Below, piece by piece: positions 17,907 through 25,496 of a DNA stretch of 51,107 nucleotides; position 1 is the stretch's first letter; each line of letters starts with the position of its first letter. The notes beneath the pieces are model-generated. The model was not told the origin of the DNA. It worked only from the letters and a program-made list of their open reading frames with translations, and made no database searches. The stretch is from Paracoccaceae bacterium (GTDB lineage: Bacteria; Pseudomonadota; Alphaproteobacteria; Rhodobacterales; Rhodobacteraceae), in assembly GCA_014879735.1 (NCBI GenBank), contig JACSRN010000071.1, positions 1 through 51,107 on the forward strand, written 5' to 3'. Made by a program: the position numbers and the translations under genes.

Positions 17907-19438
17907 GCTTCTGCTCCCATTTGCCGATTGACCCAGCCGCGAATGGCGGCCTTGTCGACCTTGCCGTTGCCGGTCCGGGGCAGGGCGGGCATCGCCAGCC
18001 AGCGGCGCGGCGTTCTTATCCCCAGAAGCGGCTTGCAATGCGCTTCGCAGCCCGTCAGAGACAGCTCGGCGCCGTGATCCGCCACCACAACCGCCACGGC
18101 GATTTCGCCGAGATCGGCGTCCGGGATCCCGATCACCGCGGCCTCGCGCACACCGGCAAGCCCGGAAAGGCAGGCTTCGATCTCTGCGGGATAAATATTG
18201 AAGCCGCCGGAGATCAGCATCTCTTTCGAACGACCGACGATATAGATGAACCCGTCCTCGTCCCGTCGCGCCAGATCGCCCGACCAGAGCCACCCGTCCC
18301 GCAGCACTTTCGCGGTCTCATCCGGGCGGTTCCAATAGCCCTGCATCACATGCTCTGCCAGAATCGTGATCTCGCCGATCTCGCCGGTGGGAACTGGCGT
18401 ACCGTCCGGCGCACGCAGAACGATGTCGACAAAGCTGTAGGGACGACCGATACAGCCAAGCCGTGGCCGGCCCGCCTCTGGCCCCGAAGCGACGAGATGA
18501 TCCTCGGCGTTCAGATAGGCGCAGGTCATCATCGCCTCGGTCAGCCCGTAGTTGTGGGTCAGCACCTTGCCCCAACGCGCCAGCGCCTTCTCCAGCGTGT
18601 TGCGCTGGATGGCTTCGGCGCCATAGCCCACCCATCGGATCGACGACAGATCGTAGCTGTCGATCATCGGATCGTTCAGGATGCGGGTCAGCACGGTCGG
18701 AACGCAGCTGAGGGCGGTGATCCGTTCCGCCTCGATCGTCGGAAGCAACGCCTCAAGGGCACCGCCGGGCACGACGACATTCGTTGCACCGCGCAACAGG
18801 AACGGCGTGGCATAGGTTCCGCTGGCATGGGTCAGCGGTCCGATATGCGCCAGCCGGTCGGTGCCGCGAATATCGCGTTCGATCAGCATGTTGCGGTAGA
18901 CGGCCTGCCAATTGCGGTGGCTGAGCATCACGCCCTTCGGCACCCCGGAAGACCCCGAGGTGTAGCTGATGGCGCAAAGCGCGTCGCGATCATCGCCCGG
19001 CCTGGCCTCGGCGCCGTCATGCCGGCACAGGGCCTGCCAGTCCGGCCCGCCCTCGGCATCACCGTCAACCTGACACAGCCAGAACCCGCGGCCGGCCATT
19101 CCGGCCGTGCGGGCCGCCGTCGTGCCATCATGAAAGACCGCAAGCGCCCCGCAGTCGCCGATCACACGCTCCGCCTCGAAAGCGGTATAGCGCATGTTGA
19201 GCGGGACCCGCACCAGCCCTGCGCGCTCCAGCGCCAGTTGCAAAATGAGGTATTCCGCCCGGTTCTGCATAAAAAGACCAACCCGGCTTCCCGGCGGAAG
19301 CCGGTCGGCAAGCCCGCTGGCGATCCGTGCAACGATTTCATCGAGCGCGCGGAAACTCCAGCGCCGATCGCCTTCAACAAGTGCGATGCGGTCATGAAAC
19401 CTGCAAAGCGCGTTTCGAACATGGGAATCAATGCCCAT
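17903..19438 (-). CDS. AMP-forming acyl-CoA synthetase/ligase
   Basis: About 511 residues from ATG 19438. ANL-superfamily motifs are present: YTSGSSGVPKGVMLSH (A3, ATP), YGLTEA (A5), WSGDLARRDEDGFIYIVGR (A7/A8 hinge) and the C-terminal PRTGNGKVDK with the catalytic lysine. It activates a carboxylic acid to its CoA ester using ATP. The start overlaps the end of the upstream B12-subunit gene by 11 bp and the stop overlaps the thiolase start by 4 bp. The context implies that it supplies the acyl-CoA for the B12 mutase, as Hcl does in the 2-hydroxyisobutyrate pathway. The acid itself is not known. Confidence 0.9.
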   Translation of the reverse strand: MGIDSHVRNALCRFHDRIALVEGDRRWSFRALDEIVARIASGLADRLPPGSRVGLFMQNRAEYLILQLALERAGLVRVPLNMRYTAFEAERVIGDCGALAVFHDGTTAARTAGMAGRGFWLCQVDGDAEGGPDWQALCRHDGAEARPGDDRDALCAISYTSGSSGVPKGVMLSHRNWQAVYRNMLIERDIRGTDRLAHIGPLTHASGTYATPFLLRGATNVVVPGGALEALLPTIEAERITALSCVPTVLTRILNDPMIDSYDLSSIRWVGYGAEAIQRNTLEKALARWGKVLTHNYGLTEAMMTCAYLNAEDHLVASGPEAGRPRLGCIGRPYSFVDIVLRAPDGTPVPTGEIGEITILAEHVMQGYWNRPDETAKVLRDGWLWSGDLARRDEDGFIYIVGRSKEMLISGGFNIYPAEIEACLSGLAGVREAAVIGIPDADLGEIAVAVVVADHGAELSLTGCEAHCKPLLGIRTPRRWLAMPALPRTGNGKVDKAAIRGWVNRQMGAEA

Positions 19439-19844
19439 CGGAAATCTCGTTCGTCTCTTCGGTGAATGAAACGGCGGATTGGATATATCCCGCAATTTCG
19501 GCCACGCTGGTGCCCGAAAGAAATACGCGCGATACGCCGGCGTTTTCCAATTCTGGAATGTCCTCCTGCGGAATGACGCCCCCGACGACCATCAGAACCG
19601 AGGGGTCGAGCATGGACCGCACCTTCGGAACAAGCGCCATATGTGCGCCGGACAGAATGCTGATCCCGACGACGTCCACGTCCTCCTCCAGGGCAATGCG
19701 GGCAATCTGCTCGGGCGTGCGGCGTATTCCGGTGTAGATGACCTCCATGCCGGCCTCGAGAAGACCCCGTGCGACCACCCGTGCGCCGACGTCATGGCCG
19801 TCAAGGCCAACTTTCGCCATGAGAATCCGTATTTTTCGCGTCAT
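19428..19844 (-). CDS. B12-binding small subunit of acyl-CoA mutase
   Basis: 138 residues, almost exactly one cobalamin-binding domain. The signature D15-x-H17-x-x-G20 (GLDGHDVG) provides the lower axial histidine. Further B12-binding blocks are ISILSGAH and MVVGGVIP. Start ATG 19844 matches the MTRKIRILMAKVG N-terminus of the family; the longer frame to 19910 has no homology. This is the first gene of the leftward operon, while its partner large subunit is the last, so the two mutase subunits bracket the ligase, thiolase and chaperone genes. It overlaps the ligase gene by 11 bp. Confidence 0.92.
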   Translation of the reverse strand: MTRKIRILMAKVGLDGHDVGARVVARGLLEAGMEVIYTGIRRTPEQIARIALEEDVDVVGISILSGAHMALVPKVRSMLDPSVLMVVGGVIPQEDIPELENAGVSRVFLSGTSVAEIAGYIQSAVSFTEETNEISDGH

Positions 19845-19889
19845 GCAAGGATCGATCAGTTTGAACTTCAGGTCATGATCACTCTGAAA

Positions 19890-19908
19890 GGTCCATCCCG
19901 GGATGACC
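19890..19908. promoter_or_regulatory. Near-palindrome in the divergent mutase operon / lysR promoter region
   Basis: GGTCCATCCC followed by GGGATGACC forms a dyad with one extra C in the left arm. It lies 46-64 bp upstream of the B12-subunit start and ~225 bp upstream of the lysR start. A second weaker dyad, TTCAG (19867-19871) / CTGAA (19884-19888), lies beside it. Either could be the LysR binding site controlling the mutase operon. Confidence 0.35.
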
Positions 19909-20132
19909 AATAAAGTCTTCTGATGCGACGCATAAACCCGCGTGAAGCGGGCAGGGCGGTCCTACGAACAGAAGCCCGACACCAGCAAAGTCGTTGCAGC
20001 GGACGCGGTTTTCACTAAGATGCGCGCCATGATGGCAGAAAACCGGCAGACGAACACAAGTTCAATGGCTTGCGGGGCACCGGGTGGTGCATCGGGGATG
20101 GCCTCGCGCGCGATGCCCGCTGGCAGGGAATG

Positions 20133-21029
20133 ATGGATTTCCGTCAGATTCAATATTTCGTAGCGCTTTATGAAGAGAAGAGCATTACCAAGGCCGCAAA
20201 ACGCCTGCATGTCGTGCAGCCCGCGGTCTCCATGCAAATCCGCCGAATTGAGGAGGAATGCGGCAGCGTCCTGTTCGAGCGCACGGCAGGCGGCGTCTTG
20301 CCGAATGCAAAAGCGGCCGAGATCTATCCGCTTTGCCTGGATGTCCTTGAAGGCGCCGCCGAAATAACGCGGCGATTGCGCAGCGGCCATGGGAAGATAT
20401 CAGGAGCACTCTCCGTTGGCGTTCCGCCGTCAATCGCGCGTGGAATACTGGTTGATATACTCGCGCATTTTCAAAGAAAACACCCGGAGGTTCAACTTTC
20501 CGTCTCAGAGGGATACAGTGTCCATCTTGTCGAATGGTTGTTGAATGGGCAGCTTGACCTTGCCATTCTCAGCGCTTCCGAAAACGATCCCAGATTGCAT
20601 TCGGATCCCATTCTGACGGAAGAGATGCGCGTCCTGGTCGGACCCGAATCGGATATTGCGGGGGATGAGGTCACGGGGCAGGGGCTGATGGGAATGAGCC
20701 TGATTCTTCCTTCGGCAAAGAATCTTATACGGATCCTTCTCGAGACGGAATTCAAGAAGGCCAAGCTTACGATCACGCCCGAAATGGAGATCGATTCTCT
20801 TTCGACCGTATTTGCTTTGGTTCGGGAATCTGGTCGCGCAACGATTCTTCCCGCCTCGTCCATTCGGGAGACGGATTTGCGTGAAGGCATGCGCAGCCTG
20901 CGCTTGGTGGAGCCGTCCATCAACCGAACGCTTGTGGCGACATTTCCCGTTCTTCGACCGCCTTCGGCGGCGGCCAAGGAGTTCATAACGGAATTCCAGC
21001 TGACACCGTTGCTTGACGGTGAGCTTTGA
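20133..21029 (+). CDS. LysR-family transcriptional regulator
   Basis: About 298 residues. The N-terminal winged HTH is clear (MDFRQIQYFVALYEEKSITKAAKRLHVVQPAVSMQIRRIEE), followed by an effector-binding domain (GALSVGVPPSIA onward). Two ATGs occur in tandem (20130, 20133); the second fits the ribosome site CAGGGA better. It is divergent from the mutase operon, with ~290 bp between the starts, the classic LysR arrangement, so it probably controls that operon in response to a pathway intermediate. Codon use differs from its neighbours: at least five ATA isoleucine codons and several AAA/AGA codons, with visibly lower GC, suggesting separate acquisition. Confidence 0.92.
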   Translation: MDFRQIQYFVALYEEKSITKAAKRLHVVQPAVSMQIRRIEEECGSVLFERTAGGVLPNAKAAEIYPLCLDVLEGAAEITRRLRSGHGKISGALSVGVPPSIARGILVDILAHFQRKHPEVQLSVSEGYSVHLVEWLLNGQLDLAILSASENDPRLHSDPILTEEMRVLVGPESDIAGDEVTGQGLMGMSLILPSAKNLIRILLETEFKKAKLTITPEMEIDSLSTVFALVRESGRATILPASSIRETDLREGMRSLRLVEPSINRTLVATFPVLRPPSAAAKEFITEFQLTPLLDGEL

Positions 21030-21134
21030 CCCTGGCTCCGGCGCGATCAGGCCGCCTGTATGGAATTGACCGGCTTCCTGCCAGGTTGCCGGAGTTTGTC
21101 GTATAATCGATGTTATGTAAACTTTGGCACCTTG

Positions 21135-22313
21135 CTAGACAACGCCGCGTTCGATCAGTGGCCGTCCGGCAAGGATACGCTCAAAGGAAAGATCAGACAG
21201 ATCAAGCGTTTGCCAGTCTCCGTGCAGGATATGCTCGGCGATGCCACGTCCGATGGCCGGCGATTGCTGCAGTCCGTGACCGGAAAAGCCGTTCATAACG
21301 TAGAGATTTGGCCGCGCCGGATGCGGCCCGAGGATCGCGTTCTGGTCGAGCGTGTTGTAATCGTAGTGCCCGACCCAGTGCCGCACGACCTTGACAGCAT
21401 CGAACCCCGGTGCGCGGTGGTAGAGCTGTTCCCAGATCAGATCCTCGAAGATGTGAAGATCGGGCTCGAAGTCGTTCACATCGCAGGCGGAATCGTCATC
21501 CGGAACGGTCGAGGTGATCCATTGGCCATGCTCGGGCCGGATGTAGAACCCGTGGTCGATCAGCAGTGGCCCGTCGGGATGACGGGCGTTGGGCGCGTCG
21601 ATCACGAAAACGGTGCGCTTGCGCGGCTCGACCGGCAGTGCCAGGCCGGCCCAGCCCATCACGCCGCTGGCCCGCGTGCCGGCCGCAACCACCACGCTGC
21701 CGCAGGCGATGCGCCCCGTGCCGGCAATGTCGACCCCGATGATGCGGTCGCCCTGCAGCGCAAGGCCGGTCGCCTCGGCCCGCAGGAACCGTGCGCCCTG
21801 GGCGCGGGCGGCATTGCGGAAACCGGCCAGCAGGCCCATGTTGTCGAACCAGCCCTCGTCGCGCGGTCCGAAGCTGCCAGCCACCAGATCCGCGGTGTTC
21901 AGCCAGGGGAACCGCGCCTGCACCTGCGCAGGATCCCAGACCTCGGTCGCGGCGCCTTCGGCGCATTGCATTGCCGCGATCTCGCGCATGACCTGCGCAT
22001 TTCCGGCATCGCTGGTCACGAAGAGATAGCCGTTCTCGACCAGCCCCAGCGAGGGCACCTCGCCCGCCGGCCCGATGCGCTCGGCAAAATTGCGGATGAA
22101 ATCGGCACCGAAGCGCGAAATCCGGACGTTCACCGCGGTCGAGAACTGCTGGCGGACCGAGGCCACCGACAGCGCAGTGGCAGCCCGGGCATAGGTCGGG
22201 TCGCGCTCGACGACCAGCACCTTCAGGCCTGGCGCCATCCGTGTCAGCCAATAGGCCGCCGAGGCACCCATCACCCCACCGCCGATGATGATGACATCTT
22301 CCGTCATTTCCAT
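21135..22313 (-). CDS. FAD-dependent amine oxidoreductase (DAO family)
   Basis: About 392 residues. The dinucleotide motif DVIIIGGGVMGASAAYWL is near the N-terminus, and the C-terminal NGFSGHGLQQSPAIGRGIAE block is typical of D-amino acid/sarcosine/glycine oxidase-like proteins (SoxB/FOXRED1-like). The start is ATG 22313; ATG 22307 is an alternative, and the TTG at 22328 is unlikely. It probably oxidises a secondary or primary amine, passing electrons to oxygen or a quinone. It is convergent with lysR and divergent from a LuxR-family gene that may control it. It differs from the larger DMGDH-like protein at 6131 in lacking the GcvT domain. Substrate unknown. Confidence 0.88.
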   Translation of the reverse strand: MEMTEDVIIIGGGVMGASAAYWLTRMAPGLKVLVVERDPTYARAATALSVASVRQQFSTAVNVRISRFGADFIRNFAERIGPAGEVPSLGLVENGYLFVTSDAGNAQVMREIAAMQCAEGAATEVWDPAQVQARFPWLNTADLVAGSFGPRDEGWFDNMGLLAGFRNAARAQGARFLRAEATGLALQGDRIIGVDIAGTGRIACGSVVVAAGTRASGVMGWAGLALPVEPRKRTVFVIDAPNARHPDGPLLIDHGFYIRPEHGQWITSTVPDDDSACDVNDFEPDLHIFEDLIWEQLYHRAPGFDAVKVVRHWVGHYDYNTLDQNAILGPHPARPNLYVMNGFSGHGLQQSPAIGRGIAEHILHGDWQTLDLSDLSFERILAGRPLIERGVV

Positions 22314-22348
22314 GATTTCAGGCTCCAAGGGTCGACAGATCCGTTGTG

Positions 22349-22366
22349 TCTGAATATTGAATCAGA
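22349..22366. promoter_or_regulatory. Dyad in the divergent DAO/luxR promoter region
   Basis: TCTGA (22349-22353) and TCAGA (22362-22366) are separated by 8 AT-rich bases, an 18-bp dyad similar in size to a lux-type box. It lies between the two divergent start codons (22313 and 22425), in the only AT-rich stretch there. It is a candidate site for the adjacent LuxR-family protein or for both promoters. Confidence 0.35.
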
Positions 22367-22424
22367 GGTGGAAGGGCAACTGCCGCCGCGTCTGCCACAA
22401 CGCGCAGGTCAAGGGAGGTCCACA

Positions 22425-23213
22425 ATGCCAGGTGGAGATGTGCTGGGTCTGCTGACCCGGATTGCCGAAACGTCCTCGATCGACGCGGCCTGGGGCCTCG
22501 CGACGGGCCACTTGTCCGGACTGGGATTTCGCCGCATCAATTATGGCTTCACCCGCTTTCGCCACCAGCGCACCATCGGCGATCCCGACGATGCGCTGTT
22601 TCTGACCACCTGCGATGCGGATTATGCGCAGCGCTATTTTCGCGGTGGCTTTTACTGCCGCACCCCCGCCTTTCGCTGGGCCGAACGCAATACCGGCATC
22701 TGCACCTGGAGCTGGGTACGCGAGGCCTATGAGGCCGGGCGGCTGTCGGAGGCAGAGGCCGAGGCGGTGCGCCAGAACGTGGCGATCGGGGTAAAGGCGG
22801 GGATCACCGTCAGCTTTCCCGAGGCCTCGGCCCGGGCCAAGGGTGCAATGGGCATGATCGCCGATCCCGGGCTGGATCACGCGGCGGTCGATGCCATTCT
22901 GGCGGCCCGGCGCGACGAGATCCTGGCGGTGGCCCATATGATGCATCTGAAGATCATCCAGTCGCCGCATCTGGCGCGGGCCCGGGCGCTGTCGCCACGG
23001 CAGCGCGAGGCGCTGGAATGGGTGGCCGATGGCAAGACCACGCAGGATGTGGCACTGCTGATGGGCGTCAGCCCGGCGATGGTGGAAAAGCACCTGCGGC
23101 TGGCGCGCGAGGCGCTGGCGGTGGAGACGACGGCGCAGGCGGTGGCCAAGGGCGCGCTGCTGAACATGATCTTCCAGCGCCCGCCCGAACCCCAGGCCCA
23201 GGCCGCGCATTGA
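22425..23213 (+). CDS. LuxR-family solo regulator with autoinducer-type N-terminal domain
   Basis: 262 residues from ATG 22425, preceded by a strong GGGAGG (22413-22418) at 6 nt; the open frame continues far upstream by chance. The C-terminal ~65 residues are a GerE-type HTH (LSPRQREALEWVADGKTTQDVALLMGVSPAMVEKHLR). The N-terminal ~165 residues resemble the AHL-binding domain (INYGFTRF, DYAQRYFRGGFYCRTPAF, ICTWSW). Aligned to TraR, Tyr61, Pro71 and Trp85 positions are kept, but Trp57 is Tyr and the AHL-contacting Asp70 is Thr. No luxI synthase is nearby. It therefore looks like a solo that may sense another small molecule. It is divergent from the DAO gene. Confidence 0.88.
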   Translation: MPGGDVLGLLTRIAETSSIDAAWGLATGHLSGLGFRRINYGFTRFRHQRTIGDPDDALFLTTCDADYAQRYFRGGFYCRTPAFRWAERNTGICTWSWVREAYEAGRLSEAEAEAVRQNVAIGVKAGITVSFPEASARAKGAMGMIADPGLDHAAVDAILAARRDEILAVAHMMHLKIIQSPHLARARALSPRQREALEWVADGKTTQDVALLMGVSPAMVEKHLRLAREALAVETTAQAVAKGALLNMIFQRPPEPQAQAAH

Positions 23214-23279
23214 GCGGACAAGGCCGGCCGGATGCGGGGTGAAGCGGAGGAAACCGAGTGGCAGTAAGGAAATCCACAC

Positions 23280-23302
23280 TCGCATGACGTAGCGTCATGC
23301 GA
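23280..23302. repeat. Perfect 23-bp palindrome
   Basis: Arms TCGCATGACG (23280-23289) and CGTCATGCGA (23293-23302) are exact reverse complements around TAG. It lies 66 bp after the luxR stop. Its size and symmetry suit a dimeric regulator site such as a lux box, though the sequence is not the classical lux box; it could also form a hairpin in RNA. Confidence 0.6.
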
Positions 23303-23303
23303 C

Positions 23304-23396
23304 ATGGTCATGTGGTTCCCTGAGTGGTGGCAACTCGGTTTGGAATGGGTCTACGGGGCTGTACGTGATTGCGCGCAGCATCGTGGTGCCCGCTAA
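23304..23396 (+). CDS. Possible 30-residue tryptophan-rich micro-ORF
   Basis: ATG 23304 to TAA 23394-23396. The peptide starts MVMWFPEWWQLGLEW and ends QHRGAR. It begins 2 bp after the 23-bp palindrome. No good ribosome site is visible, and chance is a real possibility. It is listed because of its odd composition and position. Confidence 0.15.
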   Translation: MVMWFPEWWQLGLEWVYGAVRDCAQHRGAR

Positions 23397-23431
23397 GAGG
23401 CGGCCGGGCCGATTCGTCCCTGTCGGAGCCG

Positions 23432-23533
23432 GCAGCCCGCATTATCGGGCTGCGGTGCCGGTCGCCGATGTTGCAGCGCCCCGTTCCCCGGGGGCGCTTG
23501 GGCGGTGCGGTTCCAGTTGCAGGGACCGCACCG
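23432..23533 (+). ncRNA. Cluster of three strong hairpins, candidate structured RNA or terminator
   Basis: Three back-to-back perfect stems: GCAGCCCG/CGGGCTGC with loop CATTAT (23432-23453); AGCGCCCC/GGGGCGCT with an 8-nt loop (23475-23498); CGGTGCGGT/ACCGCACCG (23503-23511 and 23525-23533), extendable inward by TCC/GGG to 12 bp with a 7-nt loop. The last is followed by TTTCC on the + strand, like a weak terminator. It could be the 3' end of the luxR transcript, or a separate small RNA. No known family is recognised, and strand is inferred only from the T tail. Confidence 0.35.
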
Positions 23534-23681
23534 TTTCCATATCTTCCCGCCTTTCCACGTCTTCCCGCCGGCCCTCCGGCCTCCCTGCCCGGTTCTGCCG
23601 CCGTCCTGCTGTTGCCCGTCCGGGCGCGGCGGTTGCCGCAGCAGCCGTCCGCCGGGACGCAGCAGCCCGTCGCCCGGAATG

Positions 23682-23712
23682 AAAAAGGGGCCGGCGCTCG
23701 CGCACCGGCCCC
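23682..23712 (-). terminator. Intrinsic terminator of rpsB-tsf operon
   Basis: Read on the - strand, stem GGGGCCGG/CCGGCCCC (23705-23712 and 23687-23694) with a 10-nt loop is followed by TTTTT (23686-23682). It lies 24 bp after the tsf stop. Confidence 0.85.
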
Positions 23713-23735
23713 CTGCCCCGTCCGGGCAATCGATC

Positions 23736-24644
23736 TCAGCCCTGCAGCGCCTTTGCCACTTCGGCGGCAAAATCTTCCTGCTTCTTCTCGACACCCTCGC
23801 CCACGGCAACGCGGGCATAGCCGGTGATCTCGACACCGGCATCCTTGGCCGCCTGTTCGACGGTCAGGTCGGGATTGATCACGAAGGCCTGGCCAAGAAG
23901 CGTGTTCTCGGCGAGGAAGCGCTTCATCCGGCCCGGGATGATGTTGTTGTGGATCACCTGGTCGGGCTTCGGCTTGGCCGAGGCGGCGTTCTCTTCCAGC
24001 GCCTTGGCGGTTTGCACCGCAAGCTCGCGGTCAAGGACGGCCGGGTCGAGCGTGGCTTCCGACAGCGACAGCGGATTGGTTGCCGCGATATGCATCGCGA
24101 ACTGCCGGCCGATCTCTTTCGCCTTGTCTTCCGGCCCGTTCAGCGCCACCAGAACGCCGATCTTGCCCATGCCTTCGGCGGCCGAGTTGTGGACATAGCT
24201 GACCACGGTGTTGCCATCGAGCACATGCAGGCGGCGGAAGTTCAGGTTTTCGCCGATGCGGGCCACGGCTTCCTGGATCACGGTGTCCACGGTCTTGCCG
24301 TTCAGGTCGGCAGCCTTGACCACCTCGACTGACTCGCCGGTTTCCAGCGCGATCTTGGCCACTTCGCGGACCAGATCCTGGAAATCGGCGTTCTTGGCCA
24401 CGAAATCGGTTTCCGAGTTGATTTCGACCGCCACACCCTTGCCATCCGACACGGCCACGCCGACCAGCCCTTCGGCGGCGATGCGGTCGGCCTTCTTGGC
24501 GGCCTTGGCCAGGCCCTTGGTGCGCAGCCAGTCGATGGCCTTTTCCATGTCGCCTTCGACTTCGGTCAGCGCCTTCTTGGCGTCCATCATGCCTGCGCCG
24601 GTCAACTCGCGCAGTTCCTTCACCATGGTGGCGGTGATGCTCAT
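23736..24644 (-). CDS. tsf: Elongation factor Ts
   Basis: 302 residues, the normal EF-Ts length. The N-terminal UBA-like helix region carries the family signature [16 protein letters not shown], followed by the core with TDFVAKN (TDFV motif contacting EF-Tu) and HIAATNPLS. It exchanges GDP for GTP on EF-Tu in the cytoplasm. The start has AAGGAG upstream. It follows rpsB by 93 bp with a hairpin in between, the standard bacterial rpsB-tsf arrangement. Confidence 0.97.
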   Translation of the reverse strand: MSITATMVKELRELTGAGMMDAKKALTEVEGDMEKAIDWLRTKGLAKAAKKADRIAAEGLVGVAVSDGKGVAVEINSETDFVAKNADFQDLVREVAKIALETGESVEVVKAADLNGKTVDTVIQEAVARIGENLNFRRLHVLDGNTVVSYVHNSAAEGMGKIGVLVALNGPEDKAKEIGRQFAMHIAATNPLSLSEATLDPAVLDRELAVQTAKALEENAASAKPKPDQVIHNNIIPGRMKRFLAENTLLGQAFVINPDLTVEQAAKDAGVEITGYARVAVGEGVEKKQEDFAAEVAKALQG

Positions 24645-24704
24645 CTTTCGGGCTCCTTCAATGCGGGACCCGGCGAAGACAACTCCGCCGGGCGAATACC
24701 GGGT

Positions 24705-24728
24705 GAAAGGGGGCCAGAACCGGCCCCC
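24705..24728 (-). terminator. Partial terminator/attenuator between rpsB and tsf
   Basis: On the - strand, GGGGGCC and GGCCCCC (24722-24728 and 24709-24715) form a 7-bp stem with a 6-nt loop, followed by a short TTTC (24708-24705). It is probably leaky and would reduce tsf relative to rpsB, as seen in other bacteria. Confidence 0.5.
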
Positions 24729-24737
24729 CGGGGCAGA

Positions 24738-25496
24738 TCAGGCCTCGGCGACGACTTCTTCCTCGGGCGCCACGTCCAGCGCGCCAAGGTCGATGCCGGC
24801 CGCGCCCATCTGGGCCGACATGCCGTCAAGGGCGGCGCGGGCCACGAGGTCGCAGTAAAGCGAGATGGCGCGGGCTGCGTCGTCATTGCCCGGGATGATG
24901 TAGTTCACACCCTTGGGCGAGCAGTTGGTGTCGACCACGGCCACGACCGGAATGCCCAGCTTCGAGGCTTCGAGGATCGCCAGATCTTCCTTGCCCACGT
25001 CGATGATGAACAGCAGATCCGGCACGCCGCCCATTTCGCGGATGCCGCCCAGGCTGGCCTGCAGCTTGGCCTGGTCGCGTTCCATGTTCAGGCGCTCTTT
25101 CTTGGTCAGGCCCTCGCCGCCCGCCGCCAGCACCTCGTCGATCTGCTTCAACCGCTGGATCGACTGCGAAACGGTTTTCCAGTTGGTCAGCGTGCCGCCA
25201 AGCCAGCGGTGGTTCATGTAGTATTGCGCGCATTTCTCGGCGGCTTCGGCGATCGGCTTCTGGGCCTGGCGCTTGGTGCCGACAAAGAGGATGCGGCCAC
25301 CCTTGGCCACGGTGTCGCGCACGACCTTCAGCGCCTGTTCCAGCATCGGAACGGTCTGCGTCAGGTCGAGGATGTGAATGCCGTTGCGGTCGCCATAGAT
25401 GTACTCGGCCATCCGCGGATTCCACCGCTGCGTCTGGTGGCCGTAGTGAACGCCAGCTTCAAGCAGCTGACGCATGGTAAACTCGGGGAGCGCCAT
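24738..25496 (-). CDS. rpsB: 30S ribosomal protein S2
   Basis: 252 residues. The S2 signatures are [22 protein letters not shown] and the conserved [30 protein letters not shown] region. The start is ATG 25496, with AAGGA 8 nt upstream; a TTG two codons earlier is unlikely. It assembles into the small ribosomal subunit. It has a good promoter ~115 bp upstream and an acidic tail rich in Glu and Ala, common in alphaproteobacterial S2. Confidence 0.97.
   Translation of the reverse strand: MALPEFTMRQLLEAGVHYGHQTQRWNPRMAEYIYGDRNGIHILDLTQTVPMLEQALKVVRDTVAKGGRILFVGTKRQAQKPIAEAAEKCAQYYMNHRWLGGTLTNWKTVSQSIQRLKQIDEVLAAGGEGLTKKERLNMERDQAKLQASLGGIREMGGVPDLLFIIDVGKEDLAILEASKLGIPVVAVVDTNCSPKGVNYIIPGNDDAARAISLYCDLVARAALDGMSAQMGAAGIDLGALDVAPEEEVVAEA

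Larger units (their letters stand above)
23214..23735. other. Structured non-coding gap between luxR and tsf
   Basis: A 522-bp gap. It holds a 23-bp palindrome (23280-23302), a doubtful 30-codon ORF (23304-23396), three consecutive GC-rich hairpins (23432-23453, 23475-23498, 23503-23533) and the tsf terminator (23682-23712). No protein-coding gene of normal size is supported. Confidence 0.5.

Noticed and set aside
17907-18293. N-terminal extension of the thiolase frame
   Set aside because: It overlaps the ligase gene in another frame, is arginine-rich nonsense in composition, and the GTG at 17906 gives the normal thiolase length.
19845-20132. Cobalamin riboswitch upstream of the B12 mutase operon
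   Set aside because: No B12-box-like conserved core was seen in the leader; only short dyads suited to protein operators.
21060-22424. Long open frame upstream of luxR on the + strand
   Set aside because: It runs antisense to the whole DAO gene and has no recognisable domain; the strong GGGAGG site at 22413 marks the real luxR start.
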